64,000 nt of DNA. It comes from CAYFUG01 sp964346295 (lineage in GTDB: Bacteria; Patescibacteriota; Minisyncoccia; Moranbacterales; DUUL01). The notes beneath the pieces were generated by a model, which saw nothing but the letters and a program-made list of their open reading frames with translations, was not told where the DNA came from and ran no database searches. The stretch's first letter is position 1. Each line of letters starts with the position of its first letter. Below are positions 17,493-25,570 of the stretch, piece by piece. The DNA is taken from NCBI GenBank assembly GCA_964346295.1, contig CAYFUG010000001.1:30620-94619 (forward strand). The letters are read 5' to 3'. The translations under genes and the position numbers were made by a program.

Positions 17493-19277
17493 CTAGCTTC
17501 GGTCAGTATAACTCGTATGCAAAAACTCCTCGGAAAGTTCCCCACCCGGCTCGCCCAGAAAATCCTTGTACAATTTTTTGATGGCCGGATTATCATGAGA
17601 TTTACGAAGCGGCATGTTTTTGTCCTTTTTGTAAATCGCCTCTAAGCGCTTCTGCCTCACCGCTGAAGTAGTGGGAATCGGCTGGCCGCCACCACCTAAA
17701 CATCCACCCGGGCAAGCCATTACCTCTACAAAGTGATAGTCGCACTCCCCTTTTTTAATCAACTCCAAAATCTTCTTGGCATTATGAATCTGATGGGCCA
17801 CCGCCACTTTAATCTCCAACGGCTCAGGTCGTCCCTTTCCTTTAGGAATAGTTACGGTGGCCTCCTTGATACCTTCTAAGCCACGCACCTTGTCAAAATC
17901 TAACTTCGGCAAATCTTGAGAGGTGATCTTTTCGTAAGCCGTTCTTAAGGCCGCTTCCATCACTCCTCCGGTGGCTCCAAAGATAATCCCCGCTCCTGAA
18001 TACAACCCCAGGGATTGATCAAATTCACTCTTTTTGAGTTTGGGTAGCTTGATGAAGCGCTTCTTGAGAGCTCGAGCTAATTCTCGAGTAGTCACTACCA
18101 AATCCACATCCTGCAAACCATCTCGGCTCATCTCTTCTCGCTGGGCCTCAAATTTTTTACTAGTGCAAGGCATTACCGAAATACTGGCCAAATTTTCTCG
18201 ATTAACCTTTTTTTGATCAGCAAAAAAAGTTTTCAACAGTGCTCCCAACATTTGCTGGGGCGACTTAGCGCTCGAAAGATGCGGAATCATTTCCGGCCAG
18301 TATTTCTCCAGATATAAAACCCAAGAAGGGCAACAACTGGTAAACATTGGCAATTTCGTATCTTTACCCGCCAATAAATCCTCCACCCGGTGAATAAGCT
18401 CCGCTGATTCCTCTAGAATGGTCAAATCGGCCGAAAAAGTGGTGTCGAAAACATAATCCGCCCCCAGTTTTCTCAAGGCAGTCGGAAGCTGATCCTGGGC
18501 AAAATGCCCCGGCTCTAAACCAAATTCCTCTCCAATCGTAAATCGCACCGAAGGCGCTACTTGAAAAATTTTAAGCCTGGATTCATCCTCTAAAATTTCG
18601 TCTAGGCGAGATAGATCATCCTTTTCAGTAATGGCTGCCGTCGGACATTGAATACTACACTGACCACAAAAAATACAATCCAGGGGCTCTTGATCCGGAG
18701 TGCCCACCCGAGTTTGAATGGCCCGATGATGCATTCCGTAAGCTCCGACTGCTTGCACTTCTCGACAAACTTTGATGCAACGCCGACACTCAATGCAATA
18801 TTGACTATCGCGAGCAATGGAAGGATTAGCTTCATCCACTACTCGATTTTTTAAGCTTTCTTTGAGGGTTCTTAACTGATCCTCTTTCTCAAATACGCCG
18901 TAATTCGGGACCAACTCTTTAGTGTCTAGTTTCATCTCCTTAGCCATTTTCTGCAGCTCACAATTTCCGCTTCTCCTACACTGAGAGCACTTCCCCGCAT
19001 GATCCGCCCACAAGAGCTCTAAGTTAATCTCCCGGGCTTTTTTGATCTCCTCATCTTCCGTGACTACTTCCATTAAATGTTCAGCGGGAGTATTACAAGA
19101 AGTCACCAAGCCTCCCGTTTTATCGGTTTTCACTAAGCACATCCGACAAGCTCCCTCTGGCGCTAAATCGCCATGGTAACATAAAGTAGGGATAAAAACA
19201 CCTTCCTTTTGGCAAACCTCTAGCACTGTTTGCCCTTGTTCGAAATCGTAGATTTTTTTGTTGATTTTTATTTGCAT
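17493..19277 (-). CDS. hydA: [FeFe]-hydrogenase, monomeric ferredoxin-dependent type
   Basis: A 594-residue enzyme for proton reduction/H2 oxidation, close in length to clostridial CpI. In order: an N-terminal [2Fe-2S] domain (Cys33, 44, 47, 61), the His93/Cys97/Cys100/Cys106 cluster site, and two [4Fe-4S] sites (161/164/167/171 and 201/204/207/211). The H-cluster domain follows with 'TSCCPSW' (Cys315, proton-relay Cys316), 'MPCTSKK' (Cys371) and 'MACPGGCLGGG' (Cys522, Cys526). All ligands are intact, so it should be active if the HydEFG maturases exist elsewhere; none are in this window. It would let a fermenting cell dispose of electrons from ferredoxin. The ATG at 19275-19277 is clear. Confidence 0.96.
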   Translation of the reverse strand: MQIKINKKIYDFEQGQTVLEVCQKEGVFIPTLCYHGDLAPEGACRMCLVKTDKTGGLVTSCNTPAEHLMEVVTEDEEIKKAREINLELLWADHAGKCSQCRRSGNCELQKMAKEMKLDTKELVPNYGVFEKEDQLRTLKESLKNRVVDEANPSIARDSQYCIECRRCIKVCREVQAVGAYGMHHRAIQTRVGTPDQEPLDCIFCGQCSIQCPTAAITEKDDLSRLDEILEDESRLKIFQVAPSVRFTIGEEFGLEPGHFAQDQLPTALRKLGADYVFDTTFSADLTILEESAELIHRVEDLLAGKDTKLPMFTSCCPSWVLYLEKYWPEMIPHLSSAKSPQQMLGALLKTFFADQKKVNRENLASISVMPCTSKKFEAQREEMSRDGLQDVDLVVTTRELARALKKRFIKLPKLKKSEFDQSLGLYSGAGIIFGATGGVMEAALRTAYEKITSQDLPKLDFDKVRGLEGIKEATVTIPKGKGRPEPLEIKVAVAHQIHNAKKILELIKKGECDYHFVEVMACPGGCLGGGGQPIPTTSAVRQKRLEAIYKKDKNMPLRKSHDNPAIKKLYKDFLGEPGGELSEEFLHTSYTDRS

Positions 19278-19321
19278 ATTTGAAAGTTACTTTTGAAAAA
19301 TCTAAAAATAAGCAGACTCCT

Positions 19322-20869
19322 TCACAATTCCCTTTCAACTTCTTCACCCTTCTCTCTATCCCAATAAATCACCTTGGAAACTTTCCTCCTCAAATTCACC
19401 TTCAAGCGGCAATAATATTCTCCCTTGCTCCAAAACAAGCGCAACTTCTTCTCGCTACTTTTTTCTAGCTTGAATTTACCATCAAAGGCCGGATAGCTAT
19501 TTCTAAATCTTGCCAACCAAAATAGGCGCTTCACCACTCTCCTTTGAGACTCTCTTTTAACATCTTGCTTGCTATAAAAATGCCGATTGATATCCCGCCC
19601 AATGCCAGTTTCTTCCAAAAGCTCTGTATCGTTTTCTCCTGCTAACAATCCCACATAATATACCTGAGGGATCCCTGGGACAAAAAATTGAATTGCTCGA
19701 GCCGCAATATAAGCATTATCATTCTCTCCCAAAGCCGAGTAATAAGTGCAATTAAGCTGATAAATGTCCACATTACTAGAATTGTAACCCGAAGCCCGCA
19801 AGGCCTCATTACCTCCAAAGGACTTAATCAAATTAACCAAATAATCTCGCTCCTTCTCGTTAATCAGGTCTTCTACATCCGGCACCGGCAGCCCGTCATG
19901 AGTGTCCAAAGTAGTGATCTGATTTTCCGGCCGAATTTTAATCCAGCGCTTCAGTGACTGGGTATTCTTAGAGTGGATAGCATCCAACACCAACATCGGC
20001 AAGGCAAAATCATAAATATAATCCACCCCTTTAATTTTGGCCAACTTAAACTGATCAGTATAATGAGAATGGACCTCCGGCAAACTTTTCATTCCAGCCT
20101 GATGAGACACCGCCGAAATCCAGCGAATAAAACTCAGAGTCTGAGGGATCATAAAACTTCGAGTGTCCCGTTCTTTAGCCACATAACCTACTGCATCTAA
20201 GCGCAAAAGGTTCGCTCCTTGCTCCGCCAAAAATTTAATTATTTCTCGAAAATATTTGATTACTTCTTTATTTTTAATATCCAAGTCAACTTGATCAGAA
20301 GAAAAAGTGCACCACAAACTCTTACCTCTTCCGTCTTTCAGTTCAAATTTAATAAACGGAGAACCGGGCCGTGGTCGATAAATCTTGCCCAAAGTAAGAC
20401 GATTCACCCCGCCTTTATGAAAAACAATATCCCAAGCCCGCAAATTATCAGCTGCCCTTTCTAAAAGCCGCACTAAACGAGGATACAGCTTCTTATTAAG
20501 CTTAATGCGCCGAGAAAACTTTTCCGCACTGATAAACCAGTTCTTATATTTAGAATCCCGGCCTTTTTTAAGGTAATCCTGAAAAATATCCGACTGCGAA
20601 GAAATATGATTAACCATAAAATCAACCATTAAATCAAATTCCTGGCCAATTTTTTTGACATCCTCCCAGTCACCAAACTTGGGATCCACCTCAAAATGAG
20701 TCAGGGGTGAAAACCCTCGATCGGAAGAAGAAGGATAAAAAGGTAAAATATGAACTCCTCCTATTACTCCCGAAAAGTCATCCTTTAAAATTTCATAGAG
20801 ACTTTTGAGGTCTCCTCCTAAGCTATCCGGATAAGTAATCAGTTGAATTTTATTTTGCAACTGTTTCAT
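19322..20869 (-). CDS. GH13 sucrose-phosphorylase-like enzyme
   Basis: A 515-residue alpha-amylase-family enzyme. The start 'KIQLITYPDSLGGDLKSL' and 'FYPSSSDRGFSPLTHFEVDP' are typical of subfamily GH13_18 (sucrose phosphorylase and relatives). The catalytic triad is visible: nucleophile Asp225 in 'LRLDAVGY', acid/base Glu265 in 'LPEVHSHY' and Asp322 in 'LDTHDGLPVPD'. Such enzymes split a glucoside with phosphate to glucose 1-phosphate, saving one ATP. The acceptor (fructose, fructose 6-phosphate, glycerate or glycerol) is not certain from the sequence. It lies directly upstream of hydA (44-bp gap), suggesting a shared fermentation unit. Confidence 0.88.
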   Translation of the reverse strand: MKQLQNKIQLITYPDSLGGDLKSLYEILKDDFSGVIGGVHILPFYPSSSDRGFSPLTHFEVDPKFGDWEDVKKIGQEFDLMVDFMVNHISSQSDIFQDYLKKGRDSKYKNWFISAEKFSRRIKLNKKLYPRLVRLLERAADNLRAWDIVFHKGGVNRLTLGKIYRPRPGSPFIKFELKDGRGKSLWCTFSSDQVDLDIKNKEVIKYFREIIKFLAEQGANLLRLDAVGYVAKERDTRSFMIPQTLSFIRWISAVSHQAGMKSLPEVHSHYTDQFKLAKIKGVDYIYDFALPMLVLDAIHSKNTQSLKRWIKIRPENQITTLDTHDGLPVPDVEDLINEKERDYLVNLIKSFGGNEALRASGYNSSNVDIYQLNCTYYSALGENDNAYIAARAIQFFVPGIPQVYYVGLLAGENDTELLEETGIGRDINRHFYSKQDVKRESQRRVVKRLFWLARFRNSYPAFDGKFKLEKSSEKKLRLFWSKGEYYCRLKVNLRRKVSKVIYWDREKGEEVEREL

Positions 20870-20998
20870 CTTTCACTCTGATTATCAATTTTGATTTTGA
20901 TTTGTTTTTTTTATAAGCATTTTATTATATCACAAATCTTTTGAAAATTTTTAGCTAAAATTACCCCAGAGCAACTATCTACTGCTGAGAGTAACTAT

Positions 20999-21754
20999 CT
21001 ACTGCTGCAAGTAATCCTCCAAGTCTGGACCAATCTCCACTCCTCTTTGCTTAGCCTCTCGCAAGTAAAGTTGAGCATTCTCTTGATATCCCTGATTTAA
21101 ATAAGCAAGTCCTAGCCAAAGAGCTGAAGAAGGATCATTGTCAAAATCTCGATCCTTAAGTAATTCAACTGATTGACCAAAATCGTCATTAAAGTAGTGC
21201 GCTATGGCTAAATTCTTCCCCGCCGTGCTCTTCCTGTCCGGCTCACTTTCTTGATAAGCTTTTTGGGCGTGCTCCAAAGCCTTAGGATAATTAACTACCC
21301 CCGGAGACTCATCTTCTAAGTCTATATAAAAAAGAGCGAGGGTGTTATTGACCTGAAAATCATCCGAATTAAGTTGATGCGCCTTTCTAAAATGATCTCC
21401 CGCTTGCTGAAAATCATCATCCAAATAAGCAATCTCTCCCTTAATCAAGTGATAATCTAAAGAATCCTTCTTGGCTTCTTCCAGAGCCTTTTCAAAGGTT
21501 TCTCGGGCAAGACCCTCCTCCTCCCTGGAATCATATAAATAAGCCAGGTTTTTCAAGGTGGTAATTCTGGTCTCCTTAGTAGTCGCCTTATCTGCCGCCT
21601 CTTTTAATTGACTTACCACTTCGTCGGAAGTGTCTCCTGCATCAAAACTGGAAACCGCCTGATTGTTTTTATCAACCGACTCTTCGTCCGAAAAAGCATA
21701 AATACCTCCTATTATTACTATCACTACCAGTACTAAGCGAATAATTTTACCCAT
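20999..21754 (-). CDS. Membrane-anchored TPR protein
   Basis: A 251-residue protein. An N-terminal membrane segment (~4-22) is followed by four to five tetratricopeptide-like helical pairs (~55-240), seen as repeated patterns such as 'LKNLAYLYDSREEE' and 'LALFYIDLEDE' and 'LWLGLAYLNQGYQENA'. It is a scaffold for protein-protein contacts, probably outside or at the membrane. It lies downstream of ftsZ, separated by a terminator, so it is likely transcribed separately. Confidence 0.8.
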   Translation of the reverse strand: MGKIIRLVLVVIVIIGGIYAFSDEESVDKNNQAVSSFDAGDTSDEVVSQLKEAADKATTKETRITTLKNLAYLYDSREEEGLARETFEKALEEAKKDSLDYHLIKGEIAYLDDDFQQAGDHFRKAHQLNSDDFQVNNTLALFYIDLEDESPGVVNYPKALEHAQKAYQESEPDRKSTAGKNLAIAHYFNDDFGQSVELLKDRDFDNDPSSALWLGLAYLNQGYQENAQLYLREAKQRGVEIGPDLEDYLQQ

Positions 21755-21804
21755 CTTCTTAAGTTACCTTTTTAAATTCCCTCCTTGTAAAAACATAAAA
21801 TTAA

Positions 21805-21834
21805 AAGGCTTCGGCAGCCTTGCCCAAAAGCCTT
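21805..21834 (-). terminator. Terminator after ftsZ
   Basis: AAGGCTT (21805-21811) pairs with AAGCCTT (21828-21834), with GGC/GCC pairing in the loop. A T-rich run follows on the minus strand. It lies between ftsZ and the TPR gene. Confidence 0.7.
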
Positions 21835-21969
21835 CTTCTTTACTACTCCTCTTTCGTTATCTCCCGCGACATTAATTTTATTCTCGCTTTAAATTCCTCT
21901 TCAAGGCTCCCTTGCCAACTTAAAATAAAAAACAAAAAATCCGCCGCTTAAGAAGTAATAAAAATAACA

Positions 21970-23439
21970 TTACTCTCCTAGTTTTTTCCGAATGAAAGCT
22001 GGAATATCCAAATCCTCGTCACTGTAATCAGCTCCTCCTCTATCACTAGAAGGAGGCGTAGGACGCTTTCCGCCAGAAGCTCTTCGAGGACCAGGGCTAG
22101 AACTAAGTCCAGACCCTGAAGGATTATTATTATCTGATTCAGAATGATCTTCGACATCAATCTTAGTTTTCCGAAAAGAAAACCTCTCTCCTCCAAAAGA
22201 AATCGGCTCTTTGCGAGAAATTTTTTCTTTAATTACCTCGTCGTCCTGGCTTCGATGACTAAAACCGCCTGCCGAAACAATATTCGGACCATCAGAAGGA
22301 GCCTTTCTTGCTTGTTGGCTAGCCTTTCCAAAATTAAAAAAGCGCTGAGAAGGAGTGTCCTCCTCTCCCGCCTCTTTTTTCTCTTCCGGGTCCTCATAAC
22401 CATAATCCACTTCGGGGGTTAAACGAATTTTCTTTTGCTGACCAGAACCAGATCCAAAATAAGAGCGAGAAGGGGCGGAAGGATTAAATTCAAACCCAGT
22501 CGCTACCACCGTTATTCGCAACTCTCCTTGCTTAATGCCTTCGTCCTTGGAGGCTCCAAAAATAATTCGAGCATTAGGATCCACACTATCAGCAATAATA
22601 CCCGCCGCTTCATTTACTTCCATCATGGTAACATCGTCTCCTCCGGTAATATTGAATAATACTCCTTTGGCTCCGTCAATAGAGACATCCAAAAGCGGAG
22701 AATTAATAGCTGATTTAGCCGCCTGGATAGCCCGCTTGTCCCCCGAGGAAACCCCAATTCCCATTAGAGCTGTTCCGCTCTCTTGCATAATGGCGTTAAT
22801 ATCAGCAAAGTCTACGTTAACGATTCCGGGCTTGGTAATTAAATCTGAAATACCTTGAACCCCCTGTCGCAAAACGTCATCTACAATCCGAAAAGAACTT
22901 ACCAAAGAAGTATTTCTATCAATAATCTGGAGCAGCTTATCATTTTGGATAGTAATCAAAGCATCCACCCGATCTCGAAAATTATCCAAGGATTCCTCTG
23001 CGATTGCCATTCTTTGGCGACCCTCAAAGGTAAAAGGTTTTGTGGCTACTCCCACTGTCAAAGCCCCGGCCTCTTTAGCCGTTTCTGCTACCACCGGAGC
23101 CGCTCCTGAACCAGTGCCTCCACCTGCGCCATAAACCACAAACACCATGTCAGCTCCCTTCAAAATCTCTTGAATTTCATCTCGATTCTCCTCGGCCGCC
23201 TGCCTTCCCACATCAGGGTTCATCCCTGCTCCCAAGCCCCGAGTTAAATTTTTACCAATATGAATCTTCTCGCTAGCCTGGTTTTGATGAAGATCCTGAG
23301 CATCAGTGTTAATTGCCACAAAATCGATTCCTGCCAGCCCACACTCAATCATCCGCTCGATAGCGTTTCCTCCTGCGCCCCCTACCCCGATCACTTTAAT
23401 CCTAGCGAAAGTTTCCACATCTGGTTTCACCTCGGCCAT
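21970..23439 (-). CDS. ftsZ: Cell division protein FtsZ
   Basis: This tubulin-like GTPase forms the division ring. The ATG at 23437-23439 is preferred over a TTG two codons upstream. 'VIGVGGAGGNAI' starts the GTPase fold. The tubulin signature is 'YGAGGGTGSG', slightly different from the usual 'AGMGGGTGTG'. 'NTDAQDL' and 'DNFRDRVDALI' follow. The core ends near residue 330 and is followed by a ~150-residue charged, Ser/Pro/Gly-rich linker, longer than average. It ends in 'DIPAFIRKKLGE', the conserved tail that binds FtsA. ftsA lies upstream on the same strand. Length 489 against a usual ~380-400. Confidence 0.96.
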   Translation of the reverse strand: MAEVKPDVETFARIKVIGVGGAGGNAIERMIECGLAGIDFVAINTDAQDLHQNQASEKIHIGKNLTRGLGAGMNPDVGRQAAEENRDEIQEILKGADMVFVVYGAGGGTGSGAAPVVAETAKEAGALTVGVATKPFTFEGRQRMAIAEESLDNFRDRVDALITIQNDKLLQIIDRNTSLVSSFRIVDDVLRQGVQGISDLITKPGIVNVDFADINAIMQESGTALMGIGVSSGDKRAIQAAKSAINSPLLDVSIDGAKGVLFNITGGDDVTMMEVNEAAGIIADSVDPNARIIFGASKDEGIKQGELRITVVATGFEFNPSAPSRSYFGSGSGQQKKIRLTPEVDYGYEDPEEKKEAGEEDTPSQRFFNFGKASQQARKAPSDGPNIVSAGGFSHRSQDDEVIKEKISRKEPISFGGERFSFRKTKIDVEDHSESDNNNPSGSGLSSSPGPRRASGGKRPTPPSSDRGGADYSDEDLDIPAFIRKKLGE

Positions 23440-23849
23440 AAACAATTTGCTAAAATAACTAGCTGGGAAACAAAACCCTACTGAACCACGATACCTGGTT
23501 TAAAGTTCTTTCTCCTTTCCCGGCTATTTTTATTTCAGTTTAATTTTTACTTAAAAAATTTTATACTCCCATCTTATTGAATCTCCTGTTCATCTTTATT
23601 TAACATCAGCTATAATTGAGCCTACCAAAACTACCCACAAAATCAAGCTACCCCTCACCTCCTACTTCCGCCCTCCTTTTTATACTTTCCAAGAAGTAAG
23701 ATGAAGTAAGGCTTTAGAAACAATTTCCCTCTCAATAAGAGACTTCCCACTCTCATCACTAGCTGAAAATTACCACGACAAATTCCCTCTCTCCGTAATT
23801 AAAAAAATACAAAACAAGAAAATGCCCATCACCTCCAGAATTAACTTAC
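23440..23849. other. ftsA-ftsZ intergenic region
   Basis: This 410-bp A+T-rich gap separates two genes that often touch in other bacteria. On the minus strand there are TATA-like boxes (for example near 23560) but none with a well-spaced -35. I see no terminator, RNA gene or ORF. Separate ftsZ transcription is likely but not shown. Confidence 0.4.
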
Positions 23850-25121
23850 TCAAGGAAGAATCTTCTTTAGCATTCCTCCAATCCAACTAATTACTCCCTT
23901 GGCCTTTCCTAACTTATCCAAAAAAGAACCCCCTCCAGAGCTAACTCCTCCCTGACCTAGGCCATAACTCTCTTCTCCTTCCTCCAAAAGCCAAAGAATC
24001 ATTCCCACCGGTACGGCGAAGGATGGAGTCTCTACTTTATCCACTAAACCACTCAACTCCTTGGGAAAGCCAGTTTGAGCCGGTAGAGCCAAAATGTCCT
24101 TAGCCAAATCTACCATTCCGGGAGTGCAAGCACCTCCTCCTGCCAATACCACTCCCGCCGGGAGTAAAGCAGAACGATTAATTCTCTTCAGTTCCTTCTC
24201 TACCAGATAAAAAATTTCCTCCACTCGAGCTTCGATAATTTCTGCCACATGTTGCCGAGGAACTACTCCTTCCTCATTAGAATCAATCTTGGAAAGATCA
24301 ATTTGCTCATCTCGTTTAATTTCACTTACCAAGGCAGACCCATAGTGTAATTTGACCTTTTCTGCGACTTCAATAGAGGTTCGCAATCCAATAGCAATGT
24401 CGTTAGTAATGTGGTCCGCACCCACCGGAACTACCCCCAAATGAATAAGTTGCCGCTCTTCATAGACCGCTAAAGAAGTTGTTCCTCCTCCGATATCCAT
24501 TACCGCCACTCCCAATTCTTTTTGCCGCTTATTTAAAACCGCCTTAGATGCTGCGAGAGGAGCCACAATTACCCCATCCACTTGCACTCCCAGCGCCTCT
24601 ACACACTTAAACAAATTCTTGATCTGGGGAGAAATTCCCGTAACCATTAAACCCTGCATTTCCAACCGCACTCCACTCATTCCCACCGGGTCTTTTATAT
24701 CTTCATGCTCATCTAATTTAAACTTCTGGGGAATAACATGCAAGATTTCTTCGTTGGGAGGTAAGTTCATAGTCTGAGAAGCCTCTATCACCCGCTCTAC
24801 ATCATCTTCATTTACTTCTCCATCAGCCCTTCCTACCGCAATTACTCCTCGGGTCTCCGAGGATTTAATGTGAGCTCCTCCCACTGAAAGGTAGGCTGCC
24901 TGAATCTTCACCCCTGAATTCAGCTCAGCCTGAGACAAAGAATTCTTGATAGAATTAGTAACTTCCTCAATGTCTACCACCGAACCGCGTCGCATCCCAT
25001 TAGATCGAGCAATCCCCACCCCGATCACTCGCGGTGTTCCCTCTGAAATCGCCTGTACTACCAGCGTTCTAATAGTGGAAGAGCCAACGTCTAAAGCTAC
25101 TATGTATTCTTCTTTTATCAT
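23850..25121 (-). CDS. ftsA: Cell division protein FtsA
   Basis: This actin-like protein tethers FtsZ to the membrane. The chosen ATG (25119-25121) gives 'MIKEEYIVALDVGSSTIRTL', the typical start. An ATG 12 codons upstream is also in frame but adds a non-conserved tail. The phosphate-binding motif 'VMDIGGGTTSLAVY' and the second loop 'PAGVVLAGGGACTPG' are clear. 'PVGADHITNDIAIGLRT' is a highly conserved FtsA block. The C-terminus ends with an amphipathic, hydrophobic segment (~'VISWIGGMLKKIL') suitable for membrane targeting. A good promoter lies ~150 bp upstream. Confidence 0.95.
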   Translation of the reverse strand: MIKEEYIVALDVGSSTIRTLVVQAISEGTPRVIGVGIARSNGMRRGSVVDIEEVTNSIKNSLSQAELNSGVKIQAAYLSVGGAHIKSSETRGVIAVGRADGEVNEDDVERVIEASQTMNLPPNEEILHVIPQKFKLDEHEDIKDPVGMSGVRLEMQGLMVTGISPQIKNLFKCVEALGVQVDGVIVAPLAASKAVLNKRQKELGVAVMDIGGGTTSLAVYEERQLIHLGVVPVGADHITNDIAIGLRTSIEVAEKVKLHYGSALVSEIKRDEQIDLSKIDSNEEGVVPRQHVAEIIEARVEEIFYLVEKELKRINRSALLPAGVVLAGGGACTPGMVDLAKDILALPAQTGFPKELSGLVDKVETPSFAVPVGMILWLLEEGEESYGLGQGGVSSGGGSFLDKLGKAKGVISWIGGMLKKILP

Positions 25122-25570
25122 TTTTATTTTGGAGTAATAAAAAGCCCCTTGCTTCAATTAAACATCTTTTTAACTGAAATTGCTTACACTCTAAAACTAA
25201 AGCCTTTGATCCCTGTCCTCGATGCCATAAAAATGCTCTAATTAAGCCATCCATCCCGAAGGCAACCGAGATTATAAATAATACGCTAAATTATCACAAA
25301 TTTTCCTCACAACAAGTTCGCTTTCCTTAAGAAAATTGTCAGCTAAAATTTAGACAAAAAACCTCCCAAGTATTCCCGGGCTGATGATTAACTTTACCTA
25401 AGCGACTAAAGACTTTTTAATTTTTATCTTTATCATAACTTACCTGATCATTATAGCCGCTTTTGAAAAAAATGCCAAATTTTTCCATTCCAGGAACTTA
25501 GACGCTTCAATTTTAAAATTTCAGCAGTTTAGCCTAGTAATTACGGGTGGGAAAAATTTCTTAAAAATCC
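25122..25570. other. ftsA upstream region
   Basis: A 449-bp gap between the LTD surface gene and ftsA. It contains the promoter at 25271-25299. The rest is A+T-rich with no ORF, RNA or clear terminator. Confidence 0.5.
25271..25299 (-). promoter_or_regulatory. Likely ftsA promoter
   Basis: On the minus strand, TTGTGA (25294-25299), a 17-bp spacer and a perfect TATAAT (25271-25276). Transcription would start near 25264, giving a ~145-nt leader to ftsA. Confidence 0.7.

Noticed and set aside
23260..23484. Plus-strand frame across the ftsZ start
   Set aside because: Shadow of ftsZ.
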